Positions 1 to 8,597 of a DNA stretch of 64,000 nt are shown here, in pieces. Both the position numbers and the translations under genes were made by a program. This DNA comes from Pantoea sp. Lij88 (GTDB taxonomy: Bacteria; Pseudomonadota; Gammaproteobacteria; Enterobacterales; Enterobacteriaceae), in contig NZ_CP118269.1 in the NCBI RefSeq assembly GCF_030062155.1, forward strand, positions 1,612,001-1,676,000, in the 5' to 3' direction. Positions within the stretch are counted from its first letter, which is position 1; each line of letters begins with the position of its first letter. A model generated the notes under the pieces. The model was not told where the DNA came from. It saw nothing but the letters and a program-made list of their open reading frames with translations, and did not search any database.

Positions 1-265
1 CGCTGGCAGCGGTAATGTCGCCGGTGGCGGGCAGATCGAACGACGCGGTAAACATCTCCCCGGCGGAATAGCAGATAGTGAGGTCGCCTACCTGCAGCCT
101 TTTTTCCCCTTGCAGGATCAGGCTGACAAACGGCGAATAGATTTCCGGCGGCAGGGCCATCGGCTGGCTGACGCGATAAAAATCCACGCGCGGAATCGTC
201 GTCGCAGTCAGGTCGTCAGCCGCGCATGCCAGCACTTCCTCTCTTAACGCCTCAAAACCCTTCAT
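1..265 (-). CDS. AraC-family transcriptional regulator, N-terminal part (runs off the window)
   Basis: The minus-strand frame opens at an ATG at 265 and continues past base 1, so about 88 residues are visible. They start MKGFEALREEVLACAADD and resemble the N-terminal ligand-sensing domain of AraC_N-type regulators (segments VSLILQGEKRLQVGD and YSAGEMFTASFDLPATGD). The C-terminal double HTH, which would confirm the family, lies outside the window. The gene is divergent from the SDR oxidoreductase at 401, a common arrangement in which the regulator controls its neighbour; that link is inference. Confidence 0.75.
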   Translation of the reverse strand, partial: MKGFEALREEVLACAADDLTATTIPRVDFYRVSQPMALPPEIYSPFVSLILQGEKRLQVGDLTICYSAGEMFTASFDLPATGDITAAS

Positions 266-400
266 GTCACGCGTCTCCGGCGGGATTAGCGCCTGTGGGA
301 AGAAAAGCAGGAACAGGCAAATTTTAGGCAGAATTGCAGCCGCCGCGCAACCGGCTGAGGATTATGCTCGTTTTCTGTCCGTTTTGCAGGAAGACGTTTA

Positions 401-1132
401 ATGAACATCAGAGATTCAGTGATCATGATTACCGGCGCCTCGTCGGGAATTGGCGAAGCCACGGCGCGCGCAGCGCTGCAGGCCGGTTCGCGGGTTATCT
501 TACTGGCGCGACGTAAACAGCGTATTGATGCCCTGGCTGAGACGTCCGTCAATGCACTGGCGGTCGCCTGCGATGTCACCCAGGCCGACGAGATTGAAAA
601 TGCTGTCAGACAGGGGCTGGCACGCTTTGGCCGGATTGATGTGCTCATCAACAATGCCGGGCAGGGGTTGTTTGCCTCTGTTGAGGAGATTGATACGGCG
701 GCATTCAGGGCGCTGCTCGACCTTAACCTGATTGCTCCACTGATGATGATGCAGGCAGTGATCCCGCAGATGCGGGAGCAGAGCGCAGGCAGCATTATCA
801 ACGTCAGCTCCGGCGCGACGCTGGCGACCTATCCGGGATCGGCGGCCTACACCAGTTCTAAGGCGGGACTGAATATGCTCTCGGATGTGGCTCGGCTGGA
901 TCTGGCTGACGCCGGAATAACTGTTTCCACCATCTATCCGTTTGTGACTGCCTCGGAATTTTATCAGTCAGTGAAATCGGGACAGGAGGTCGCGACTGAG
1001 CAGAGCGCCGCATTCGCCGCGTTCGCTCACACTCCGGAACGCGTGGCCGAAACGATTCTCGCCGTCATCACAAGTGGTGAAGCGCAGGTCGATCTGGTGC
1101 CGCGCGCGTATGGCGGGAGTGACGATGGGTAG
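401..1132 (+). CDS. SDR-family NAD(P)-dependent oxidoreductase
   Basis: The 243-residue product is a classical short-chain dehydrogenase. It has the TGASSGIG cofactor loop at residues 11-18, NNAG near residues 84-87, and the catalytic set Ser136/137, Tyr150 and Lys154 in YTSSK. Length is usual for the family, and no signal peptide is seen, so it should be cytosolic. The ATG at 401 is chosen because it puts the glycine-rich loop at the expected place. It is divergent from the AraC-type regulator at 1-265. The substrate cannot be inferred; basic residues after the first strand (ARRKQR) suggest a preference for NADP(H). Confidence 0.88.
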   Translation: MNIRDSVIMITGASSGIGEATARAALQAGSRVILLARRKQRIDALAETSVNALAVACDVTQADEIENAVRQGLARFGRIDVLINNAGQGLFASVEEIDTAAFRALLDLNLIAPLMMMQAVIPQMREQSAGSIINVSSGATLATYPGSAAYTSSKAGLNMLSDVARLDLADAGITVSTIYPFVTASEFYQSVKSGQEVATEQSAAFAAFAHTPERVAETILAVITSGEAQVDLVPRAYGGSDDG

Positions 1133-1136
1133 GATC

Positions 1137-1156
1137 GGGCCGCTGTTCGCCGGCCC
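1137..1156. terminator. GC-rich hairpin between convergent genes
   Basis: GGGCCG and CGGCCC pair around a short loop between the convergent SDR and response-regulator genes. There is no clear U tract, so it is only a possible terminator. Confidence 0.3.
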
Positions 1157-1167
1157 GGCGGGGTGAC

Positions 1168-1911
1168 TCAGGCGATCTGGCTGGCGCGCAGCGCGGTTTC
1201 GGGTTTCATCACGTCAGCCGAAAAGACGTAACCCAGCCCGCGGATGGTGCGGATCAGATCGGGCTGATGTGGGTTGGTTTCGATTTTGCGGCGCAGTCGC
1301 ATGATCAGCACGTCGATGGTGCGGTCAAAGACATCTAGGCTTTCGCTATGGGTCAGCTCCAGCAGCTGATCGCGGGTCAGCACTTTGCGGGCGTGACGCA
1401 CCAGCGCGCGCAAAAGGGTATATTCTCCCTGCGTCAGCGGCACCAGCTCACGCTGCGGATTAAACAGCTGGCAGCGGCCATCGTCCAGTTGCCAGCCGCC
1501 AAAGCGCCAGCCCGCCTGTTCGGGATCGGGCTGCGCAATCCGTCCGCTGCGACGCAGGGCCGCACGGGCGCGCGCCACCACCACGCGTGGATTAAAGGGT
1601 TTAGCGATGTAATCATCTGCCCCCATCTCCAGACCCACCACCATCTCCGCTTCCGAACCCATACCGGTCAGCATAATCACCAGCACTTCCGGTCGCTGCC
1701 GCTGAAGCTGCTGCAACACCAGTAATCCGTTGGTATCGGGCAGCATCATATCCAGCATCACCAGCGAGATTTCCGGGTGCTCGCTGAGCATCGATAGCGC
1801 CTCACGTCCCTGATGACAGCGGTAGACCGTTAACAGATGTTCACTTAACGCATCCTGCAGGACATCGCAGACAGCAGGATCGTCATCCACCACCAAAATC
1901 GCTGGCTTCAT
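1168..1911 (-). CDS. OmpR/PhoB-type response regulator (orphan)
   Basis: The 247-residue product has an N-terminal receiver domain with the acidic patch DDD at residues 9-11, the phospho-acceptor Asp54 in VMLDMMLPD, a conserved Thr in MLTGMG, and Lys in YIAKPF. A C-terminal winged helix follows (LTQGEYTLLRALVRH ... IDVLIMRLRRKIE ... IRTIRGLGYVF). It should be a cytoplasmic two-component transcription factor. No histidine kinase lies on either side in the window, so its partner must be elsewhere or just outside. The regulon cannot be guessed. Family assignment is firm. Confidence 0.93.
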   Translation of the reverse strand: MKPAILVVDDDPAVCDVLQDALSEHLLTVYRCHQGREALSMLSEHPEISLVMLDMMLPDTNGLLVLQQLQRQRPEVLVIMLTGMGSEAEMVVGLEMGADDYIAKPFNPRVVVARARAALRRSGRIAQPDPEQAGWRFGGWQLDDGRCQLFNPQRELVPLTQGEYTLLRALVRHARKVLTRDQLLELTHSESLDVFDRTIDVLIMRLRRKIETNPHQPDLIRTIRGLGYVFSADVMKPETALRASQIA

Positions 1912-2337
1912 GGCGCGGCCTCAATGTTACGAAAGAGTTAATTCTGGAGTCTACACAGGCCAGAAAAGGTTGCTGAAGCAGCGTGCTGAAACGTGACCAG
2001 CTTCGCCTGTGAGAGTGCGGAAGCGTGCGCTGGCGCAGAGTTTTTCGGGGTTGCTCTTTTACCGCAGGAAAACGATTGCGCGGGATCGGTGCATTGCACC
2101 ATAATCGCGCCTCGTTTTGGTTAGGAATCTTCTTAGGCGTGTCCGGCTCTGCCAGGTAATCGATTGCGTCGGTAGATGGCATGGCAATTGCTTTGGGCAG
2201 TGGGTAAGGCAGGGATTTCAGGCGGTTCTGGCACGCAGGTATGCAGCGGCCGGTATCCATGTCCCGGAAACAGAATAAATCAGCATGCAAACCCCTTTGG
2301 CAAGAGAGACTGATGTCTCCTGTATCGAGAGATGATG
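1912..2337. other. Intergenic region upstream of the purine permease
   Basis: No credible gene is seen here. The reading frame on the minus strand at 1883-2290 has no family resemblance and no ribosome-binding site. The region holds a PurR-like palindrome (2066-2081) and the permease leader. Confidence 0.6.
2066..2081 (-). promoter_or_regulatory. Putative PurR operator upstream of the purine permease
   Basis: The minus strand reads GCGCAATCGTTTTCCT. This matches the enterobacterial PurR consensus ANGCAANCGNTTNCNT at every defined position except the first. It lies about 260 bases upstream of an AdeP-like permease, and purine transporter genes are known PurR targets, so the location fits. Function is inferred. 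Confidence 0.6.
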
Positions 2338-3633
2338 ATGTTAGAAAAACTATTCAAACTCAAAGCGCATAACACCACGGTTCGTACCGAGATTATCGCC
2401 GGGATCACCACCTTCCTGGCGATGGCTTATATTCTGTTTGTGAACCCCAGCATTCTGGGCGCAACCGGCATGGACAAGGGCGCGGTGTTTGTTGCGACCT
2501 GTCTGGCGGCGGCGATTGGCTGCGTGCTGATGGGGCTGATTGCCAACTACCCGATTGCGCTGGCTCCGGGCATGGGACTGAACGCCTTCTTCACCTACAC
2601 CGTCGTGCTGCACATGGGTTACACGTGGCAGGTTGCGTTGGGCGCGGTGTTTCTCTCGGCGGTGATTTTCTTCGCGATGTCGCTGTTTAAGATCCGTGAG
2701 TGGATTATTGCCAGTATCCCGCTGCCGCTGCGCGCCGGGATTGGTGCCGGTATCGGTCTGTTCCTGGCGATCATCGCGCTGGAAGGGGCGGGCATCGTGG
2801 TCGATAACCCGGCGACGCTGGTGGGCATTGGCGATCTGACTAAACCGGGGCCGCTGCTGGCGATGCTCGGCTTTGTGGTGATCGTGGTACTGGAAGCCCG
2901 TCGCGTAACCGGTGCGGTGCTGATTGGTATTCTGCTGGTGACCTTTATCTCGATGGGCATCGGTCTGTCGCCGTTTGCTGGTGTCTTCTCTGCGCCGCCG
3001 TCAATTGCACCGACCTTTTTGCAGCTGGATATTGCCGGGGCGTTTAACGTCGGCCTGATCAGCGTGATTTTTGCCTTCCTGTTTGTCGATGTGTTTGATA
3101 ACACCGGCACACTGCTGGGCGTGACCAAACGTGCCGGTCTGGCGGATGAGCAGGGTAACGTGCCGAAGATGGGCCGTGCGCTGATTGCCGACAGTGCGGC
3201 TGCGCTGTTTGGCTCGCTGCTGGGCACCTCGACCACGACCAGTTATGTGGAATCGGCGGCGGGCGTCAGTGCCGGTGGCCGTACCGGACTGACCGCAATT
3301 GTGGTGGGTGTGCTGTTCCTGCTGGCGCTGTTCTTCTCGCCGCTGGCTTCCAGCGTCCCGGTTTATGCCACTGCGCCTGCGCTGTTGTTTGTCGCCGTAC
3401 TGATGGCATCGGGTCTGGCGGATATTGACTGGAAAGATATCACGACTGCCGCGCCGGTCACCGTGACCGCGCTGACCATGCCGCTGACCTATTCCATCGC
3501 TAACGGCATCGCGTTTGGTTTCATTACCTGGACGCTGGTGAAGCTGCTGAGCGGTCGTGCGAAAGAGGTGAATGCGGCGCTGGTGATACTGTCGATTCTG
3601 TTTGTAATTAAGCTGGGTTGGCTGAGTGCTTAA
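2338..3633 (+). CDS. NCS2-family purine permease (AdeP-like)
   Basis: This is a 431-residue polytopic inner-membrane protein of the AzgA-like purine:H+ symporter group. The opening (MLEKLFKLKAHNTT followed by TEIIAGITTFLAMAYILFVNP) and FLFVDVFDNTGTLLGVT, YVESAAGVSAGGRTGL and SAPPSIAPTF follow E. coli adenine permease AdeP more closely than GhxP. Three in-frame ATGs occur at 2332, 2335 and 2338; the third is preferred because GAGAG at 2327-2331 is then correctly spaced. The upstream PurR-like site supports a role in adenine or hypoxanthine uptake. Exact substrate is inference. Confidence 0.9.
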   Translation: MLEKLFKLKAHNTTVRTEIIAGITTFLAMAYILFVNPSILGATGMDKGAVFVATCLAAAIGCVLMGLIANYPIALAPGMGLNAFFTYTVVLHMGYTWQVALGAVFLSAVIFFAMSLFKIREWIIASIPLPLRAGIGAGIGLFLAIIALEGAGIVVDNPATLVGIGDLTKPGPLLAMLGFVVIVVLEARRVTGAVLIGILLVTFISMGIGLSPFAGVFSAPPSIAPTFLQLDIAGAFNVGLISVIFAFLFVDVFDNTGTLLGVTKRAGLADEQGNVPKMGRALIADSAAALFGSLLGTSTTTSYVESAAGVSAGGRTGLTAIVVGVLFLLALFFSPLASSVPVYATAPALLFVAVLMASGLADIDWKDITTAAPVTVTALTMPLTYSIANGIAFGFITWTLVKLLSGRAKEVNAALVILSILFVIKLGWLSA

Positions 3634-3639
3634 CTGATG

Positions 3640-4060
3640 CCTGGCGGCAGGGATGCTGCGCTGGCGGCGGGCCTGCACACTGAGCAGGTTACGCCCGCCA
3701 GGCGGTGGGGAGTTTGAGGTCGCCTGTGCAGGCGGACGCGTCAAGGGGCGGACGCCCGCCCCTTAACAATCCCGGCGTCCGGCTGCCTGCGCGCCCCGTT
3801 TCACGGGGTACCTTCGTCACGCCCTGCGGCCCGCGGACCGTCCGGACGCGCCATCCCTGGCGCGAAACGTCCTTTCGCCGACGTCCTGTCGGCTCATCCT
3901 TGCCTCCTGTTGTTCCTCAGCGATTTGGACGCCTCTCTTAAAACCCCTGTCGGTGGGTTTCTTTGCCGGTAGGGTGGATTCCGCCCGCTTAAAGCGAGGA
4001 AGAACTGTCTTGTTTCGCTTTGTGGGCGGATGCCTCTCCAGAGGCCCCGGCTGCATGTTC
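3640..4060. repeat. GC-rich multi-hairpin intergenic element
   Basis: This stretch is a chain of short perfect inverted repeats: CGCCTG/CAGGCG near 3721, GGGGCGG/CCGCCCC near 3745-3763, CCCCGT/ACGGGG near 3796-3810, CGCCA/TGGCG near 3850-3863, and GCCTCT/AGAGGC near 4030-4043. Reading frames exist on both strands, but their Arg/Pro/Gly-rich translations look like by-products of GC-rich repeats. It looks like a multicopy intergenic repeat of the REP or MITE kind. Copy number cannot be seen from one window. Confidence 0.5.
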
Positions 4061-4893
4061 TGTGTTTCTTCTTTTGTACCGGGTAGCTTCTGACTGCTGA
4101 CTTCAGTCTGACTGGATGGACGCCAGTATAATAATGCCCGGCAATATCAGCACCCCACTGGACTGTTTTATCCGTTTTTACGCGAGCCAGCGGTGAGTCT
4201 CACCCATAAAAAAGGCTTCCGGAGGGAGCCAGATAAAGCCGTTGTTCAACATTTAATATATCCCTGGTGAAGGATATAAAAAGTTATCGACCCTCTTTCA
4301 GCCCTATTAAGCGCACCCGTTGTAGATTTTATTTGCCGGGCATCACATTTTTATTTGTGTGTGTTTATTTATCAGCCAGCTATGAAAGTGTTCGTCTGCA
4401 GACAGGGAGCGCTTTGCGAAGCGGCGCTGTCAGAGAGCTTCCTTATTAAAGAGATGCGACTTAACTGCAATTTATAAAAAAACGATGCCGCGTAAAATGA
4501 TGGTTTCCCATCATAATCCATAAAATAAAGGTGTAATATTTACGTTATTATTTTATTCGTAAAAAGAATTTTTGATCGTGACTTCCTCTGACCAATCAAA
4601 TCATGCACTTGCCGCCGTGGATTTTTACCAGCCCTAAAAAATATTTTAACAGCCTGCCTGCTCCTGCTTCATGTCGAAAATGATGTTACTCCTGTACCTG
4701 TTGTTACCAGCAAAATTGCCGATAAATTCTGAACGTGAAGCTGAAACTCAAACGTTAGTCTGAAAATAGTTACCTCAGTACGGTTCTGGAAGTTTCCGGA
4801 TTTTTCTTCTGAGGTTTTCTCTGACAGCGTCACTGCTGAAGCTGAATCAGCGCTGGCGTTTACAACGGCAATAAGAGAGTGCAGGGTAATGGA
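4061..4893. other. AT-rich intergenic region without a supported gene
   Basis: Base composition falls sharply after the GC-rich repeat. A short GTG-initiated frame at 4267-4449 has no convincing ribosome-binding site or family. A minus-strand terminator-like hairpin lies at 4208-4230. The region looks like the edge of acquired DNA running into the small genes at 4894-5446. Confidence 0.5.
4208..4230 (-). terminator. Rho-independent terminator, minus strand
   Basis: GGCTCCC-tcc-GGAAGCC on the minus strand is followed by six T residues. No minus-strand gene is evident immediately upstream of it, so what it terminates is unclear. Confidence 0.5.
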
Positions 4894-5172
4894 ATGCAGA
4901 AAAAATATGAACTCGTGAAAGACATAAAGATACGTACTGACCTGTTACTTTTGCAGCTCAGCGAGGGGACGTATACCTCACTGGATGCATACATTAATAA
5001 TTTAACTCATATCAGGCTGGCTTATTGTGAATACAATCCCTTCACCACCGATCCTGAGTTTCTCGCGTGGTTACAGCGAAAAGATGCCACCTTTCTGCCT
5101 GAAATTGCCCTTACAGGCAGGCTGATAATGGCGCTGCAAAATTTTTTCAGGTTAGCCATCAACGCAACCTAA
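4894..5172 (+). CDS. Hypothetical protein (AT-rich)
   Basis: I do not recognise this 92-residue protein. It starts MQKKYELVKDIKIRTDLLLL and is predicted soluble and mostly helical, with several aromatic residues (AYCEYNPF). ATG 4894 is preferred, with AGGG at 4883-4886; a GTG at 4879 would add five residues. Codon use is AT-rich compared with the surrounding core genes, which suggests transfer. It is convergent with the small membrane-protein gene at 5195-5446. Confidence 0.5.
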   Translation: MQKKYELVKDIKIRTDLLLLQLSEGTYTSLDAYINNLTHIRLAYCEYNPFTTDPEFLAWLQRKDATFLPEIALTGRLIMALQNFFRLAINAT

Positions 5173-5194
5173 TAAGATGAAAGTAAACAAAGTA

Positions 5195-5446
5195 CTAATC
5201 ACTCTTTTGATCTGCAGCCGCATCGGTTTGCAATAAGGATTCAAGGAACTTTCTCTGCTGTTCCGTCAAATCGAGTCGCTTTATCTTTTGCACAAGTTCT
5301 TCCGGAGGAACGTCACCATAGCCGTCGTTCTTTTTACGATACTGGTCGGTCGCCAGAGCATGATTAAGGACAGAGAACAGCACAATCCAGAACAGCGCAC
5401 AGAAGATCATCATCAATATCCACACAGTTCTTCGGTTCTTTTTCAA
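5195..5446 (-). CDS. Small single-pass membrane protein of unknown function
   Basis: The 83-residue product opens MKKNRRTVWILMMIF: a basic N-terminus, then one strongly hydrophobic segment (about residues 8-31), then a charged cytoplasmic or periplasmic tail (PPEELVQKIKRLDLTEQQRKF). The start is a TTG at 5446, with GGAG eight bases upstream on the minus strand. It is divergent from the LysR gene at 5622 and so may be under its control. No family is recognised. Confidence 0.5.
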   Translation of the reverse strand: MKKNRRTVWILMMIFCALFWIVLFSVLNHALATDQYRKKNDGYGDVPPEELVQKIKRLDLTEQQRKFLESLLQTDAAADQKSD

Positions 5447-5621
5447 AGCAGGTGCTCCGGTTTTGTATTAATCAGTCAGACTGGTTCTGCTAACCTGAAT
5501 TTAAAGGGGCGTGTGAATCCAAATCTTTAAGCTGAAGCAGTATGCACGGCTGATTTATCGGAGCAATACAGCCATAGTGGCCTTTTTGATATCTTTTAGT
5601 GAAAAATGGAAGGGCAAATAT

Positions 5622-6524
5622 ATGAAATTGCATCACCTGCGCTATTTCATTGCTGTAGCAGAAGAAGGACACTTTGGCCGTGCGGCTGAACGCTTAGGAA
5701 TTGGCCAGCCCCCCTTGAGTTTGCAAATACAGCGTCTGGAAAAGCGGATACAAATAAAATTATTTCATCGCCGTTCCAGAGGAGTTGAACTTACTGAAGG
5801 CGGCAAGGTGTTACTCAGGCATGCACGACATATTCTGGCTAATGTTGATGATGCGTTGAATGACGTGCAACGCTTCAGGCGAAGTGAAAGTAACGAAATA
5901 AATACAGGCTTTGCAGGAGGAACCTGGTTCAATCCGGATGTGGCCGCTCGTCTCCGCCAGTTTAAAAGTCATCACACTGAACTACTGATGAAGTCCGTTC
6001 TGGCGGGGCATGCACCTGACCTGATCAGGAAACTTCTGGAGGGCAATGTGGATGCGGCATTTATTCGTCCGCTTACGGATACGCTGGATGGTATTGAGCT
6101 TACACCGGTTGTGCAGGAGCCTTTAGCTGTTGTATTACCTGTAAATCATCGGCTTGCTACGGCAGGCGGCGTTATTTCGCTGGACAGGCTGGCACCTGAA
6201 AATTTTGTTCTGTGCGAGAGAAACAACATCGGAAAACTGTCTGATGACCTTATGGCTGCCTGTCATCAGGCGGGATTTACGCCCCTGTGCGAACAGTATG
6301 CACTGCAGGTTGAGGCGATCATTCCCATGGTCAGTGCCGGTTTTGGTATTTCAATTGTCCCTGATTCTTTGCGAAACAGTTTACATGGCGGAGTCGTCTT
6401 TTTACCGCTTCAAAACCTGAAACTCAATACGGCTGTCTTACTCGCAACCCGACATCGTGATGCCTCGCCAGCTATTCACAAATTCAGGAAGGCGTTTGCG
6501 ACGGTTTCTGCTGCCACCGGCTAA
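5622..6524 (+). CDS. LysR-family transcriptional regulator
   Basis: The 300-residue protein has a typical N-terminal winged HTH (LRYFIAVAEEGHFGRAAERLG followed by QPPLSLQIQRLEKRI and LFHRRSRGVELTEGG) and a C-terminal periplasmic-binding-like effector domain. The ATG at 5622 is chosen over an upstream GTG because GGAAGGG at 5608-5614 is well spaced and the HTH then starts at residue 2, as in the family. Its divergent neighbour is a small unknown membrane protein (5195-5446); LysR proteins often regulate the divergent gene. Effector and regulon are unknown. Confidence 0.9.
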   Translation: MKLHHLRYFIAVAEEGHFGRAAERLGIGQPPLSLQIQRLEKRIQIKLFHRRSRGVELTEGGKVLLRHARHILANVDDALNDVQRFRRSESNEINTGFAGGTWFNPDVAARLRQFKSHHTELLMKSVLAGHAPDLIRKLLEGNVDAAFIRPLTDTLDGIELTPVVQEPLAVVLPVNHRLATAGGVISLDRLAPENFVLCERNNIGKLSDDLMAACHQAGFTPLCEQYALQVEAIIPMVSAGFGISIVPDSLRNSLHGGVVFLPLQNLKLNTAVLLATRHRDASPAIHKFRKAFATVSAATG

Positions 6525-6893
6525 ACCGTTCCGGACGTTATTTGTAAGGTTATTTTATAAATGCGCCTTATTTATTGTCTGCGGCTAAAAGCGTAATAAA
6601 AAAATGAACATGTGTTTTCTTTTGCTTTTTTTGTCGGGAGATCACTTCCTGCATATAACAGCCAAAGAGTCTCTCTGAGAAAGATATATGGACTTTTTAT
6701 GACATAACCAGCAGGTCACAGGATGCAGGGTGTCACGCCGTAATAATTTCCCAGGCCATAAATATAAGATATCTGATTGCTTTAAAGCCATTGCTGGTGC
6801 GCTGACAGCGCCCCGGACGTTTGTGATTTAGATAACAATCCTCGCAATGGGTTATTAATCCTGATGTAAGCCTTTTACGTGATAAGTATTTAC
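6525..6893. other. Intergenic region upstream of a chemoreceptor gene
   Basis: This is an AT-rich spacer with no supported reading frame. Apart from the sigma-28 promoter just downstream (6894-6920), nothing is recognised. Confidence 0.6.
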
Positions 6894-6920
6894 TGAAGTC
6901 AGAAAGAGATATGCCGATAT
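6894..6920 (+). promoter_or_regulatory. Sigma-28 (FliA) promoter of the chemoreceptor
   Basis: TGAA, then exactly 15 bases, then GCCGATAT. The FliA consensus is TAAA-N15-GCCGATAA. It sits 32 bases upstream of the chemoreceptor ATG, as expected for a class III flagellar gene. Confidence 0.8.
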
Positions 6921-6952
6921 ATCACCATCGCCGACCCCTTTAAGGAATTATA

Positions 6953-8497
6953 ATGAAAATCTCCACACGCCTCGGTTCCGGATTTGGCACGTTAATCATC
7001 TTCTTTTCCATCTGTATCGTTGTCGCTATTCATTCTCTGTATCAGGCTAAAACCACCCTCGAATCGGTTGTTCAGGGCGACATGAAAAAAACAAAACTCA
7101 TTAATGAGCTAACCCTGGCGCAGCGCGACATGGCGATAACCGTCAGGAACCTGTCACTCTTTTCTGATCAGGCCCTTATTGAGGCGCAGTCGGAACGCCT
7201 GGTGAAACTAAAAGCCAAATTTGCGGCCAGCAGAGATCAGCTGAATAAGATGATTAGCGCGTCGGGTGACAGTGAAGAATTTAAAGCGTTGACGAAAATC
7301 ACCGACAGCGAGAAGAATGCCCTGGACGCCTTCAGCAATACCGTTCCACTGGCACTCGCAAAAAACAGTGATATCACCGTTAAGTATCTGCTGGAAATCG
7401 TCCGGCCTGCGCAGGTTCCGTTGCTTGACGGATTAACCCAAATGACTGAAATCCTGACTCAGCAATCAGAGGCTTCAGTGGCTCAAAACGCGAAAACGAC
7501 AGAAAGTGCCTGCATCATCCTGCTGACGCTTTTAGCGGCGGCGATTTTGTTTGGCACAGGCACGAGCGTTTACCTGATTCGTAAACTTATGCAGGAACTG
7601 GGCGATGAACCTGGTACAGCGCGAAATCTTGCTTATGCCATTACCAACGGGGATCTGACCACGCCGGTCAGGCTGAAGAAAAATGATACGCTCAGCCTCA
7701 TGGCTTCGCTGAACAGCATGCAGGTACGACTGCGCGATGTTGTTTCAGAGATTAAATCAGGCTCTTCTTCAGTAGCCCTTTCTGCGAATGAAATTTCAGA
7801 AGGTAATAATGAGCTGGCCTCCCGTACTGAACAGCAGGCGGCGGCATTGCAGGAGACGGCTGCGAGTATGGAACAGCTGACCGCTACCGTACAAAGCAAC
7901 AGCAAAACGGCCAGAGAAACGGCTAACTCAGCAAGAGAGACCGCGTCGATTGCTAAAAAAGGGGAAACTGACGTCAAACGAATGTCAGACACCATGAGTG
8001 ATATTTCTAAGAGTGCGACTAAAGTCAGAGATATCACCGCCGTCATAGAAAGTATCGCATTCCAGACCAATATCCTTGCCCTCAATGCGGCGGTTGAAGC
8101 CGCACGCGCGGGAGAAACAGGACGCGGTTTTGCTGTCGTCGCCTCTGAGGTCAGAACGCTGGCACAGCGAAGCGCTACCGCTGCGAAAGACATCAAGACC
8201 CTGATTGAACAGGCGGTCGGGCAGGTCGATTGCGGCGTGGCCGTCGCCAGTGATACCGGCCAGAGCATTCTGAAAGTCGTGCACAGGGTGGATGAACTGG
8301 CAGAATCCATGGATGCCATTGCGCTGTCGTCGGCTGAACAAATGCAGGGGATTACGCAGGTGAGCATCGCTGTCAGTCAGATGGATGGGGTGACTCAAAA
8401 CAACTCCGCTCTGGTCGAGGAATCTTCAAGTGCGTCACAGTCACTCTCTGATCAGGCACAGTCGCTCCGGCTGATTGTAGAGACCTTTAAAGTCTGA
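6953..8497 (+). CDS. Methyl-accepting chemotaxis protein without NWETF tail
   Basis: This is a 514-residue inner-membrane chemoreceptor. TM1 spans about residues 10-30, a periplasmic four-helix-bundle sensor follows, TM2 about 185-209, then HAMP, methylation helices and the conserved hairpin tip ([19 protein letters not shown] then [12 protein letters not shown]). It relays ligand signals to CheA/CheW. The protein ends VETFKV and lacks the C-terminal CheR-binding pentapeptide found in the other receptor of this window (41887-43593), so it probably depends on assistance for methylation. A sigma-28 promoter lies directly upstream. Ligand unknown. Confidence 0.93.
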   Translation: MKISTRLGSGFGTLIIFFSICIVVAIHSLYQAKTTLESVVQGDMKKTKLINELTLAQRDMAITVRNLSLFSDQALIEAQSERLVKLKAKFAASRDQLNKMISASGDSEEFKALTKITDSEKNALDAFSNTVPLALAKNSDITVKYLLEIVRPAQVPLLDGLTQMTEILTQQSEASVAQNAKTTESACIILLTLLAAAILFGTGTSVYLIRKLMQELGDEPGTARNLAYAITNGDLTTPVRLKKNDTLSLMASLNSMQVRLRDVVSEIKSGSSSVALSANEISEGNNELASRTEQQAAALQETAASMEQLTATVQSNSKTARETANSARETASIAKKGETDVKRMSDTMSDISKSATKVRDITAVIESIAFQTNILALNAAVEAARAGETGRGFAVVASEVRTLAQRSATAAKDIKTLIEQAVGQVDCGVAVASDTGQSILKVVHRVDELAESMDAIALSSAEQMQGITQVSIAVSQMDGVTQNNSALVEESSSASQSLSDQAQSLRLIVETFKV

Positions 8498-8540
8498 ATT
8501 GTCCCGGCATGGCATGCGCTTTGGCTGAATTCCAAAGCAA

Positions 8541-8574
8541 GAGGCCGGGACTGCCTGTCAGCAGTACCGGCCTC
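8541..8574. terminator. Strong hairpin between convergent mcp and amn
   Basis: GAGGCCGG-ACTGC pairs with GCAGT-CCGGCCTC across a six-base loop, with one mismatch. It lies between the stops of the convergent chemoreceptor and amn genes. It lacks a long U tract. Confidence 0.5.
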
Positions 8575-8597
8575 TGTCGCATCAGGCGGTTAAAACC

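Noticed and set aside
1883..2290. 135-codon minus-strand frame upstream of the permease
   Set aside because: No start signal or family resemblance; it overlaps the response-regulator start and the PurR-like site.
3705..4056. Overlapping Arg/Pro-rich open frames on both strands downstream of the purine permease
   Set aside because: They lie wholly inside the GC-rich hairpin repeat, lack ribosome-binding sites and have no coherent protein composition.
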